A DNA stretch of 64,000 nucleotides, from the NCBI GenBank assembly GCA_012295275.1, contig CM022665.1:46599095-46663094 (forward strand), given 5' to 3'. A program made the translations under genes and the position numbers. Positions 1 to 11,650 of this stretch are shown here, in pieces. The notes under the pieces are model-generated. The model was not told the DNA's origin. It worked only from the letters and a program-made list of their open reading frames with translations, and did no database searches. This DNA comes from Chrysomallon squamiferum. Its lineage: Eukaryota; Mollusca; Gastropoda; Neomphalida; Peltospiridae. Every line of letters begins with the position of its first letter. The first letter of the stretch is position 1.

Positions 1-204
1 CGTAAATGAACGTAATTGAGTGTAGTGTGTGCGTGCAGTATGTCTAGATGTACGTAAATGAATGTAATTAAGTATATGTGTATGTATGTATGTTAGTGTG
101 TGTGTGTGTATGTTTCAGTGAGAGTGTATGTATGTATGTTTGTGTTTTCTGGAATCAACTGATTAACAGGATTCAGTGATTATATTTCAGAACAGTTTTT
201 CTTT

Positions 205-291
<87 letters not shown>

Positions 292-552
292 CATATATAT
301 ATATATATATAGTTATAATGAACTCCATTGTAATAATATAACCCTAACCCACACACTGTCCAACCTACTACATCTAATTGGACCACCCAGTATATCTAAT
401 TTAAATATATTTTTTCCAAAATTACTAGTTTCAGCTAATCATTCAGAATCTGCAAACATTTTGCATTTGTCCCAGAGACTGGTAGGGTTTTTTTTGTTGT
501 GGTTTTTTTTTTTTTTTTTTTTACCATAGTTTTTTTTTTTCTGCTGTTTCAG
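1..552. repeat. SETD4 intron sequence with CT/CTGT/AT microsatellites
   Basis: Intron upstream of the first visible exon. It holds TG-rich runs at 86-112, a (CT)n tract from about 209 passing into (CTGT)n and (AT)n by 310, and T runs before 540. No exon is seen. Confidence 0.8.
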
Positions 553-727
553 ACTGAAGCTGGTTTCAACACAAAAACTGGCTGCTACGAAATTAAAACA
601 TCCAACAGTTTCAAGAAACACGAGCAAGTGTTTATCTGCTACGGTTACCACGACAACAAGAAGCTGTTTCTGGAATATGGTTTCACAATTCCCGGGAACA
701 TTCACAATGTGCACACATTTTCGTGGA
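553..727 (+). CDS. SETD4: SETD4 exon: end of SET domain
   Basis: Acceptor tttctgctgtttcag precedes 553 and donor gtatgt starts at 728. The exon enters in phase 0 and leaves in phase 1. It encodes TEAGFNTKTGCYEIKTSN followed by the SET-domain C-terminal motif with YG and YGF. Confidence 0.85.
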
Positions 728-1250
728 GTATGTATGTGTTGTTGGTGTTGTTGTCATCACAGCTTGTTTTAGAAATGGTTAAAATATAGTAGTATAAACC
801 GGCAACATTTAATTCATTATTTTTTTTTGTTCAGACTGTTATTTTGTTGTTGTTATTATTATTATTTTATTATTATTGTTATTATTATTTTTTTTTTATT
901 TTTTTTTTATTATTACTATTATTATATTTTATTATTATTACTATTATTATTAGTATTATTAGTATTATTTTTAATATTATTTATATTTATTATTACTATT
1001 ATTATTGTTGTTATTATTATTATTATTTTTTTATTATTATTACTCATTATTATTTTTAGAAATATGCAAATTAATTGATACTTATTGTCTAACATATTAT
1101 TTTCATTCTTTTATGGGTTAATTTTGTTTTGTTTATAAATATTCACATTCTAGTTTATAAGATATATAATGATATAATACCGAACTGAATGTGAATTATT
1201 TTAAAGTAGTTATTCTAATTTGAGTCAAATTATGTGTGCATGTATGTGTC

Positions 1251-1300
<50 letters not shown>

Positions 1301-2779
1301 TGTATTAATTATTTATAAATTCAATTACTTTTCAGCTGACATTTGTAATCTTAAAGACAAATTTGGTATATGTTACTGGGAAAAGAAGATTTCTGTGATA
1401 ACTGATAATGAGTTAAACCAGTGAGTATTTGTTTAAAAACTCTGTGTCCACTGACATCATTTGATCCAGGAGTCCTCAGTACTCGAATAACTAAAGTTAA
1501 CAGGGGGAAATACTCTAACCTCTTAACTCTGCGTATGTACTATTCTATACTAGAAAAATGTAATAACAAAATAATAAAATTTCAGTTCTTCTGTATACTA
1601 GAAAACAAACTTGTTCTTCTGATACTAGAAAACTATGTAGTCTATACTAGAAAAATTAGTATACTAGAAAACTGTTGTTATGTACTAGTCTATACTAGAA
1701 AACTGTTCTTATGTACTAGATTACAGGGGGAAATAGTCTCTTAACTGTTCTTACCTTGTCGATATGGATAATTTGTAACATACTAGAAAACTGTTTTTTT
1801 TACACAGTTTTGATGTTATTTTTGTACTGTTCTTTGCAAAACATCTCAGTCTTTTGTGAACTTGATAAAATAATAAAATTTCAGTTCATCTGTATTAGAA
1901 ATTTGTTCTTGTTGATATGGATAATTTACAACATTCTTTTTTGTTTTACTGCAAAAAATCTGTACTAGAAAACTATTTTTATGTACAAGAAAACTCTTCT
2001 GCTCTAGAAATCTGTTCTTTTGTATTAAAAATCTGTTATTCTATATTAGAAAACTTCATCTGCTGTAGAAAAGTTTTCTTCTATGTTAGAACACTGCTCA
2101 AGCACATCTGACTGGTCACAATATTTAATGTAGTTGGAGAGGTTATTACTAGCTGTTAGATGTACTTTATAAGAAACAAAACTGAAGTTAATAAGCATCA
2201 TCTCCATTGATTTATTGTTTTGTTATTGCAGCTGGATATTATATTCCATGAATGGAAAACATAATATTCTTGTTTTAAAAAAAAAAAAATAAAATAATAA
2301 TAATAATAAAAAAAAAAAATAATAATAATAATAATAATAGTAGTAGTAGTAGTAGTAGTAGTACTAGTAGTAAATTAAATGTGAAATTTATAAAAAAGAA
2401 AGAAAAAAGTATTTAAGGGCTTTCGTTTCAAAGTGTGGTTGTTAAAATCTTGAGCTTAAATTGTCTGCAACTGAGAAAATCGTTTTACTTTTTTTTCATT
2501 TTTTCTCTTACAGTTTTTTTTCATTTTATTGTACTTCTTCTTTTTTTTTCTTTTTTTTAACTTTTTTTTAAACTTTTTGCTTATATTTTTTTCTTTTGAC
2601 ATTTCCCTTTTTCTTTTGTTGGACAATATTATTAATTTTATTATTATTATTTTATTTTTTTTTTTTTGTAACTTCTTATATATATGAAAGGTACTACATT
2701 ATTTATTTTGAATTTTGTTTTTGTTGTTTTTAATCCATAGTTCTTACAACTATAAATGTCACTATATTTATCCAAAGTT

Positions 2780-2827
<48 letters not shown>

Positions 2828-3219
2828 AAGAAATAATAATATGAGAGTATGTATTTCTATAAACCTATTTTTTTTTTTTTTTTTTTTTTTTTTTTCAAGG
2901 GATCTGACATGCAATGCTAGTGGGTTGTCATGGAAACTGCATAAAGTACTAATAATTCTTGCTATGACCTGGACTGAACTGTAAGTAGTGATGTGACAGT
3001 GATGTATAACACTACTTGTAAATGACGTAATTAATCACATGACTGATATGAAAATGTTACAGACGTGTTAACATAAAAATTTATGTATTTATTTATTTAT
3101 TAAAATAAAATATCATAATAAAACAAAATAAATAAAAAAATAAATAATAAAATAAAATAAAATAAAATAAAATATTTGATAGCAACAAGAATTGAATGAT
3201 TTAGCAAAATGATAACAAC

Positions 3220-3265
<46 letters not shown>

Positions 3266-5780
3266 CTATCCATGCCTTTGAATTGTATCTTTTTTTAATT
3301 TTTTACTCTAACCATTTTGGGTTTTTTTAATCTAAGTCCATCAGTCTAAAAATGATACCTGAGTTGTTTCTTTCTATCTCTCTTTTAAAAAAATATTTTT
3401 GCTTTTGTTTTATATATTTATAACAGAAGCAGCTGGAAAAAGTTGTATTCAAATGAAAAAATTTCTGAAGAAAATGAAAAACTGGTTCAAGAAATGGCAG
3501 TATGGTTGGTTGAATGTGACCTCTCATACTATCACCAGCTTAAAAAGGTAGATGTCTGTTATTTGTTTGTTTGTTTGTTTGTTTGTTTGTTGCTTTGTTT
3601 ATTTATTTATTTTAATTATTTATATATTTATTTTAATTATTTATATATTTATTTTAATTATTTATTTTATTTTATTTATTAATTTAATTTAATTTTTTAT
3701 TTTATTTTATTTCTTGTATTGTATCGTATCATATCGTATTGTATCATATCGAATCGTATTGTATCATATCATATTTTTTGGCTTTCTCATACGGTAACCA
3801 AGGTTACAATGTCTCTACTAGTAACAACATACAATTGTGTGACTGAAGGTTTTATGTGAACTACGTCATCCAGATTCATCTGTCTTCATCTTCCTCAGTC
3901 ACTCAAACATTACAATAAACCAGATTACAGAGAAAACCACATTCTGCTCTTAATTACATTTACCACGTACGTTTGAGATTAGGGGAGATGATCTGGATTG
4001 CGTGCGCGCGCATGCTTAACAGTTAAACACACATACAAACATCTAATATGTCACCGTGTTAACATACTCTATTAATACAGCAGATTTAATAATATATTAG
4101 ATATTACTCACTTGTTACGTATTTAGAATACAGAAGCTGACATTCAAAAATCCAGCCATCGGAAAAATTCCGCTTCCTTCAGATTTCCGGCGTGAATTTA
4201 GGAGCGCATTTTCAAATTTTACCGTTTTACCGCGTCACTTTTTTCCTGGAAGGCACCGTTTATGTTTTGATGGCGCTGTAATCCAGAATCAGCTGTTGGG
4301 CCTTGCTTTGCACCTGCTAAAAGACATTCCTGCTCATTCCTTCTCATTTTATTATTTATATGCTGCTGTGTAGACCCAACTGTGAATTCAGCAAAGAAAA
4401 GAGATGGTGTAAAACGTAAACCACGTGCCTTGTCGATTGCAGAGAAAGTGGAAATGCTAAAAAAAAAAAAAAAACTTAAAAGCGGCGTTTCTGTCCGAAA
4501 CGTTTGTGAAACATAGGGCATTGGCTTTTCAACAGTGTATGATATTTAAAAAAAATTTACATATATACAGCATGTATAACCATTAAATAAATCCGGCATT
4601 TTTTGAAAATCCGGATGTTGCCGGATATTTGAATGTCAACCTGTATAACATAAACAGTTGTAAGTAAAAAAAAAAAAATAAAAAAAAAATGTGTTTAACG
4701 CGTACAAAGTAACACACTGTTAAAACTGGTAGACTGGTTGATTCTTGTTAATTCTGGTTTTCGAGTATATGTGTTCTATTACGTTTGCTATCTGTCTAAT
4801 TTCAAACGAAAAAAAAAAATGATATTAATTTAAAAATATCTATAAATTTAAAAAATTATAATTTGAAACGACATAAAAGAAACATACATCCACATACTTC
4901 CACTTTTATTTATTTATTTATTTTAATTTATCTTTTTATCACTTTAATCTCAACATAAAGCACATGAAACCATCTGTTACTCTAATTTTGTAGATAATTT
5001 ATTTTACTGAAGTTATTCATATTATGTAAAGCACATAAAATGAGTGTCTGTTGAAATCTTTGATGTATGTGGGGGGTTGTTTTTCTTTGATGTATGTGTT
5101 TTGTTTTTTTTCTTTGATGTATATATTTTTTTTTTTTATTACTATTTTTATTTTAGATTTTTTTAATTTTTACATAGCTATCACTTTTTCATTTTTAAAG
5201 TATTGTTAGCTTTCATTTATAAGTATAACTAGTTATATGATATGGTTAAAACTAAAGATAAATGAGATGCATTATTTCAGTATAAAATTTACCTTATCTG
5301 CATATGCATATAGATAGATATATGTAGAATAAATTAAGTATTATCTTGTAGTATCGAATTTTATTACAAACTGGAAATAGATATCATTTTAAATTAAATA
5401 CAGAGAAAGAAAATTCTATATAAAAAAAAAAAATTGTTTAAATTTGTAAATTAAATTTCTAATGTAATTTATATTGTATGAGTTTGTAAATTTTGTTTTA
5501 AATTGTAATTTATTTCATTTCAAAGTTGTAATTTATTACATTTCAAAGTTGTAATTTATTTTCTTTTCATTTGTAATATTTTATTTTATATGCAACCATG
5601 ACATTTTTCTTAAAAGATTATTTTAATTTTTTTTGTTGTTGTTGTCATTATTTTTTATTAATTTTTTTTTTTTTTAAACAGCCTTACAATGAAGAGAATA
5701 TTCATGAAAGACTGGCAGCAAGTCTAGTTCAGGATGAGATAGACATTCTAGAAAAAACTCTTTCTTCAATATTTTTATAG
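553..5780 (+). CDS. SETD4: SETD4-like lysine methyltransferase, 3' part (five exons)
   Basis: This is the C-terminal half of a SET-domain protein lysine methyltransferase of the SETD4 / Rubisco-LSMT type. Exons are 553-727, 1336-1420, 2900-2980, 3427-3547 and 5682-5780; every junction is GT-AG and the phases (1, 2, 2, 0) agree. The first exon holds the end of the SET domain, with 'EQVFICYGYHDNKKLFLEYGF', the SETD4 pattern in which the tyrosines and the YGF belong to the cofactor/substrate pocket. The later exons form the helical C-terminal domain ('SSWKKLYSNEKISEENEKL', then 'LAASLVQDEIDILEKTL') and end at TAG 5778-5780. The N-terminal exons, including the NH motif, are left of the window. 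SETD4 is known as a histone/protein lysine methyltransferase; substrate specificity cannot be read here. Alternative: another LSMT-family member such as SETD3/SETD6, but the order and short C-terminus fit SETD4 best. Confidence 0.85.
840..1060. repeat. (ATT)n-rich low-complexity tract in SETD4 intron
   Basis: About 220 bases almost entirely of A and T built from ATT triplets with interruptions. The apparent reading frames of Ile/Tyr/Leu/Phe here are repeat artefacts. Confidence 0.85.
1336..1420 (+). CDS. SETD4: SETD4 exon: linker into C-terminal domain
   Basis: Acceptor ttttcag ends at 1335 and donor gtgagt starts at 1421. Joined in phase 1 it reads DICNLKDKFGICYWEKKISV, similar in position and character to the SETD4 segment after the SET domain. 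Confidence 0.75.
1545..2105. repeat. Degenerate minisatellite, SETD4 intron
   Basis: A motif close to 'tactagaaaactgttctt' recurs with variable spacing of roughly 20-45 bases. The units are too diverged for a clean period by eye. No coding pattern. Confidence 0.65.
2275..2875. repeat. Simple-repeat cluster in SETD4 intron
   Basis: (TAA)n at about 2295-2337, (TAG)n at 2338-2371, T-rich sequence to 2670, and (TTTA)n at about 2779-2826. The long T tract from 2870 forms the polypyrimidine stretch of the acceptor at 2899. Confidence 0.8.
2900..2980 (+). CDS. SETD4: SETD4 exon: C-terminal helical domain, part 1
   Basis: A long T tract ending in caag precedes 2900 and gtaagt follows 2980. In phase 2 it reads DLTCNASGLSWKLHKVLIIL, matching the SETD4 pattern of a serine-tryptophan followed by a hydrophobic helix. 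Confidence 0.78.
3427..3547 (+). CDS. SETD4: SETD4 exon: C-terminal helical domain, part 2
   Basis: Acceptor ataacag ends at 3426 and donor gtagat starts at 3548. It reads SSWKKLYSNEKISEEN and continues through LVECDLSYYHQLKK; the exon leaves in phase 0. Confidence 0.8.
3548..5681. other. Last SETD4 intron, non-coding content
   Basis: Holds (TTTG)n and (TTTA)n at 3560-3690, a TATCG/TATCA-like pentamer run at 3716-3775, unique-looking sequence at 3780-4130, the Tigger-type remnant, then AT-rich sequence. No further exon is needed, because phases join across it. Confidence 0.7.
4131..4643. mobile_element. Decayed pogo/Tigger-type DNA transposon, non-autonomous
   Basis: A 513-bp insertion in the last SETD4 intron. 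Left end CAGAAGCTGACATTCAAAAA and right end (reverse complement) CAGGTTGACATTCAAATATC are terminal inverted repeats beginning with CAG, flanked by TA dinucleotides at 4129-4130 and 4644-4645, as expected for a TA target duplication. Inside, 4400-4535 on the plus strand translates to KRKPRALSIAEKVEMLKK, then after a shift in an A run LKSGVSVRNVCET, a stop, and GIGFSTVYDI. That is the CENP-B-type helix-turn-helix at the N-terminus of Tigger/pogo transposases. The DDE catalytic domain is absent and the remnant is broken by a frameshift and stops, so it cannot move itself. The family assignment comes from termini, TA flanks and the HTH. Confidence 0.8.
5682..5780 (+). CDS. SETD4: SETD4 terminal exon with stop
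   Basis: Acceptor ttttaaacag ends at 5681. Phase 0 reading gives PYNEENIHERLAASLVQDEI and then a final coiled helix ending in SIFL and TAG at 5778-5780. An AATAAA follows 73 bases after the stop. Confidence 0.82.
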   Translation, partial: PYNEENIHERLAASLVQDEIDILEKTLSSIFL

Positions 5781-6063
5781 TAGAAAATATATACATGTAA
5801 AGATAGATAGATTGCCATACAGTTGCCTGAATTATACCATCTATGGTATTATAATAAAAATTCTATTTTTATTATTATTTTATTTTATAAATTTAAGAAA
5901 AAAAAAATAATATTTTACTTTATTTCATTGTATTATGTTTTTTAATGATTTTTTTTTTTTTCTTACATTATTTTTATTTATATATTTTATTTTATTTGGG
6001 TTTTTTTTAAACTCCCCCCCCCTTTTTGACATTATGACTTTCATATTTTAATTAATATTCTTA

Positions 6064-6103
<40 letters not shown>

Positions 6104-6254
6104 TATTATTATTATATTTTTATTTTGCAAAATAACAAAATAATTAGTAGCAAACTGTTTTAAAAAGACTCATACATCAAATAATGGAGATCATTTATCT
6201 ATTCTAATTTTTTTTTTTTTTTTTTTTTTTTTGGATGGGGGATTTTAAAATATT

Positions 6255-6293
<39 letters not shown>

Positions 6294-7160
6294 TTTAAAA
6301 AATGGAAGACACATAAAAAAAGTTTACTATTATTATTAACATATGCTCTGTACCTTCTTGAATGAATGACATATCACACTGTCTTAAAAAAACATGGCAT
6401 CTTGGCTGGATCTGTCAAGTTAGCTTTAATGTTAAACCTTTAAAGTCATAAAAATGACATTTACAACATTTTTTTCAACATTTTATTTGAATATAAGCAG
6501 GGAATGTTTTTCTTTCTTTTATGTTATTATTATTATTATTATTTATTAGTTTTTGTAATATTTATTATTTTTAATTTATTTTATTTATTTATTACTAGTG
6601 TAGTTTGTTACGTAACTACAGTGTATGTAATTCTTACTGTTTTGACTGTCATTTTCACAAGTTTTAACTGACAGTTGTAATAAAGAGAGTGAGTACGTTG
6701 TTCCACTGTTTGTATTACATGAACATAACAAACCCCAATATTTATACATTGTAGTAAATAAAAATACAATAAATAACTATGTTATACAATTATGAAATGT
6801 AACATTTATTTTTACCATTTTAACATGTTCACCATTACTTTTACATTTATTTTAACATGTTTATATTTTAGTGTGTTAGTTTACACTGTAAAGAGCCCTT
6901 GAACTTACGTAGTATGGGTAAAATGCTATATAAATATGGTATAATAAATAAATAAATAAATACTGAAATGCTAGCTGTATAATAATAATAATAATAATAA
7001 TTGTTATTATTATAATATTTAATACATTAATAAAGATAACAGTATTAATAAATAAATAAATAAAAAAATAAAACTTAGAAACCCTTCTAGTTAGTAATTC
7101 AAGAAATAAAAGAATTTCTATGTAAGACAACCTGAAGTCAAAAATGTTTTTTTATTTATT

Positions 7161-7193
<33 letters not shown>

Positions 7194-8342
7194 TGTTCTT
7201 GTTTTTTCTTCAGTTATTTTACTACTTCCAAGCACATCTGTTTTTGCAATAAAATCTGCAAGCGTAGAAAAAGTCAACATAAATATCATTTATATTACTT
7301 CAGTGATATACACAGCTTACCCCAGACTGCGATAGAAAAAAAAGAAAGATTAGATAACACTAGATAACACAGTAGCCTAGTTACAGTATGACAGTGCAAA
7401 CAGTAATATTACTTGATGCTGCCCACTTGGTTTTATTTTCACAACCACAATAAATTTCATGGTTGACATAGGCTAGGAGATCAAGATTAAACCTACTTAA
7501 CCTTGGTGTTTTGAGGGTTTTTTTATGTAAAGGATTTGAATAGGTTCAGATTACCTGCTGTGGCAAGTTTCTGTAGCATGGTTCTATTCAAACCACTGGT
7601 ATTTAGTGACTTAAATAAAGATACTTAAAAGTGTTGGTGATTTAAATAAAGCCTCATACAAACGTTAGTAATTTAAATAAAACCACTTAAATGTATTAGT
7701 GATTTAAATAAAACCACATAAAAAATGCTAGTAATTTAAATAAAAATACTAGTAATTTAAATAAAAAATTTACCAATTTAAATAAAACCACATAAAAATA
7801 TTAGTGATTTAAATAAAATTGCATTAAAATAAGAGAGAAAATTTATGTAAATTCCAATATTTTTATTTATTTATTTTTAGTTCAGTTTTAATTGTTTGTA
7901 GATGACTTCTATTTAGTTTAAATATTTTAAATACAAGTGTATTAATAAATCATTTCTGAATTAAATGTAATCTTTACCCCCCCCCACAAGTGTCTTTAGA
8001 ATTAGTTCATTAGCAAACATGATTTTTAAAAAAAAAAAGAAATAAAGAAAGAAGATAAGATAAGAAAAAATAAAAATAAAAAAAGTAGCAGCCATTTTAA
8101 ATTGTGATGTCATCTGGTTGGGTTACAATGATATAAAATTATACTCAAGTGTGTAACATTATCTAGTGCAAGGTGTAAGTGACACTGTGTCACTAATCTA
8201 CAACTTACACTAATAGTGATTCTATTCTGTAGTCAGAAATCGATAACTGAAAAAGAATCCTAGACTTGCAATTTCTAAAACCACTAATTTAATCAAGGTG
8301 GTTTTTCAAGTTTTTCTTTTTGAGAGGCTGGGGTTTTTTGTT

Positions 8343-8373
<31 letters not shown>

Positions 8374-8879
8374 CCTTATTACACAAAAGAACACAAATTC
8401 AAAAAATATAATTTCATAGTTTAATGCCTGTGAACATTTTCAAGAATTTATTATATGCAGTGTTTTTATATTATTATTATTATTATTATTATACATTATT
8501 ATTATTATTATATATTATTATACATTATTTTAATTTTATTTCTTATTACCAACAATAAGCATTTCAAATTATTTCATAACCAATTATGCAAAAGACTACA
8601 ATAAAACAGTTAGCTAAAAAAAAAAAAAAAAAAAAATTATATAAACAATTATCTTCTGTTGAAGTAATACATTAATAATTTTTTATATATATATATATGA
8701 TTTACAATCTAGATATAATTAAAAAAACTGCCTCCTTACAACATATTTTGCAAGCTGCTTACTTATATGTTACAATAAACACTATCTGAAACAAACATAG
8801 ATGCATTCACTTGTTAATATACTAGCAGATACTTTTTACTCATGCACATTCAGTATTGGCAAGTATTAAAGCTGATGAA
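5781..8879. other. Intergenic, AT-rich with simple repeats
   Basis: Holds (ATT)n at 6063-6115, (ATA)n at about 6258-6292, a decayed tandem repeat of 'agtgatttaaataaaaccac' type units at 7605-7830, poly-T at 8345-8373 and more ATT runs at 8470-8530. No gene or RNA is recognised. Confidence 0.7.
5853..5858 (+). promoter_or_regulatory. Candidate polyadenylation signal of SETD4
   Basis: AATAAA hexamer about 73 bases past the SETD4 stop. In sequence this AT-rich the hexamer is common by chance, so it is only positional support for a short 3' UTR. Confidence 0.45.
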
Positions 8880-9335
8880 TTCATCATTGGCTAGTTTTCA
8901 GTATACAGTTTTTGGTAAATGACGACTTCATGGCTGCTTACAGTTATGAATCTACACAACTGTTGACAAAGGTTAAAATTCATTATTGGCTAGAGTTATG
9001 AATCTACAGAATTGTTGACAAAGGTTAAAATTCATTATTGGCTGCAGTTGTGAATCTACAGAATTGTTGACAAAGGTTAAAATTCATTATTGGCTAGAGT
9101 TATGAATCTACACGACTGTTGACAAAGGTTAAAATTCATTATTGGCTGCAGTTGTGAATCTACAGAATTGTTGACAAAGGTTAAAATTCATTATTGGCTA
9201 CAGTTATGAATCTACAGAATTGTTGACAAAGGTTAAAATTCATTATTGGCTACACAATCTACAGCACTGTTGACAAAAGATGAATTCATGCTGGCTACAG
9301 TTATTAATCTACACATTTGTTGACAAAACATGAAA
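8880..9335. repeat. Tandem array, 52-bp period
   Basis: The phrase 'tgttgacaaaggttaaaatt' starts at 8961, 9013, 9065, 9117, 9169 and 9221, giving an exact 52-base period. Decayed units follow at 9268 and 9318. Non-coding, between the two convergent genes. Confidence 0.93.
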
Positions 9336-9615
9336 TATTTGATATCTTTACTTTAAAAAAAATAATAAAAATTTAAATAAATAAAAATGCCAGGCAGAGA
9401 ATATAACATTCATTTTCTGTTTGTTTTCACTGGATTTTTACCATCAACATTGTTCAAACGTAGCTGCCAAAAATAATAAAACAACGAATATTTACTGTTG
9501 AAATCTGCACCAATTTTCACTGAACTGTCAACTGGCATGATTACCTTTGTACATTTGAAAGCTGTGTTCACTGCAATATTTTGTTATGACAAAGACATGT
9601 AATAATATTACCATG

Positions 9616-9659
<44 letters not shown>

Positions 9660-10580
9660 AAAAAAAAATACAACAACAACAAACATTAGCCTTTTTTCTT
9701 TGGTTTTAAAAAACAATTTTTTTCTGACTATTTTACCAGACATAAAGATATGATTATGCAACACAAATACAACCACTGAATTATATAATAACTGATTAGA
9801 TGGGGTATAATGCAACAGTGGCTAAACAATAATGAAAAATCTCATAGCACTTAGTAGGAGGAAGCAAAACTCCTGCATTCTACAGCTGCTACACAGACAA
9901 AACAACAACAACAACAACATCATCCATCACTTACTACTAACATGACAGCTTAAAAACGATGATGTCACAGCAATGTGTTATGCTCTCTTTATACAATTAT
10001 GTCTGTGTATGTAAGTATGTATATATATATATATATTATATTAAATATATAAATTAATAATTTCATATTGCACTTTCTGTCAAGCAGCACGTGATAAAGA
10101 CGATATACAACATTAATGCTACTGCAAGTATTAAATTCAGTAGTGATTTAAAAATATATATCAGACGACATGAATATACTGTGATGACACATTTGTGGTG
10201 AAAATAAAAAAAAAAATTGTCATATTTTTATCTCATTCTAAATTATATACAGATGTTTTATTATTACTGTACACACTGATCATCTGTAATTCAAATGATA
10301 GAATCATGTATATCTTTTATGAATTTTTTTTTTTTTTTTTGCCAAAAATTTAAAAATCTGATCTATTTATAATTTTTTTTTAAAAATCCAATAACATTAT
10401 CAAAAACTATACAACTTTCATTAACAATAAATATTCACTCTCTCTCTTTTAAAAAACAAAAAAAATAATAAATAACGAAACAAAAGCACTGTAAAATTTA
10501 CATGCAAAACAAATATACATACATACACATATATATATGCAGATCACTGTAACATAAGGCTGGTCATATTATTTGAAAAA

Positions 10581-10618
<38 letters not shown>

Positions 10619-10658
10619 GAAATTGATAGTATTAATGAAAGAAAATTTAAATTACCTC

Positions 10659-10705
<47 letters not shown>

Positions 10706-11354
10706 AAATAAATAAATAAAAATTAATAAAAACAATTGTTAGCTGCCTGAGACAAAAAGCTTTTTACTGTTCATATTGTACTTCAGTGAATATTTCTAAA
10801 ATGATTCAACAGATAAAAACTGTATACATTTATGTGCAAGTTTCTCAAATATGTAAAATGACATATTTGATAAATGTTAAATAAGTTAAGGGGCAATTAT
10901 GACATGAAGGAAACAGTCACACACGACTGAATCTTAATGTTATGCTTAATGTGTATTCACAATACGTACAGTTTGACTGCTTAATGACAGGATATCCATT
11001 TGAAGGATTGCGATTGTAACAAAACGATCAAAATGTTACAGACAAAGATTTTAAAACTGTTTTAAGTTGATGTTTGGTTCTTTTAATAGGGTAATGGAAA
11101 AAAAAAAAATTTAACTGTTTAACAAAACATGACAAAAATGAAAAAATTTCCCCAAAAAAACAAAAACAAGGGTAGCTCAATTTCATTGTAAATTTCATAG
11201 AAATAATAACAACAATAATTATTATAAATAAATAAATTTTGGAAAAAAAAACAGAAACATTTTTATAATGAAATTTAGGCATTAAAATTCGCCAACCAAA
11301 ACATAACAAAATGAAATTCTTTAATGAACAAACAAATAATAAAATAAATATAGA
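9336..11354. other. Intergenic, homopolymers and AT-rich sequence
   Basis: Poly-A at 9619-9668, poly-T at 10581-10612, poly-A at about 10661-10702, short AT runs at 10020 and 10530. No gene is seen. Confidence 0.65.
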
Positions 11355-11650
11355 TGGTATTAAATTACTGTTTTATATCATGCCTATGCAATAAAGATGA
11401 TATTAAATAATTGTTTTATCATACCTACGCAATACAGATGATATTAAATAACTGTTTTATCATACCTACGCAATACAGATGATATTAAATAACTGTTTTA
11501 TCATACCTATGCAATACAGATGATATTAAATAACTGTTTTATCATACCTATGCAATACAGATGATATTAAATAACTGTTTTATCATACCTATACAATACA
11601 GATGATATTAAATAACTGTTTTATCATACCTATGCAATACAGATGATATT
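11355..11650. repeat. Tandem array, 41-bp period
   Basis: 'gatgatattaaataactg' recurs at 11396, 11437, 11478, 11519 and 11560, a 41-base period with about seven units differing by one or two bases. Non-coding. Confidence 0.93.

Noticed and set aside
341-350. Telomere-like accctaaccc
   Set aside because: Less than two units; an interstitial telomere needs many.
439-714. Minus-strand 91-residue frame
   Set aside because: Shadow of the SETD4 exon at 553-727.
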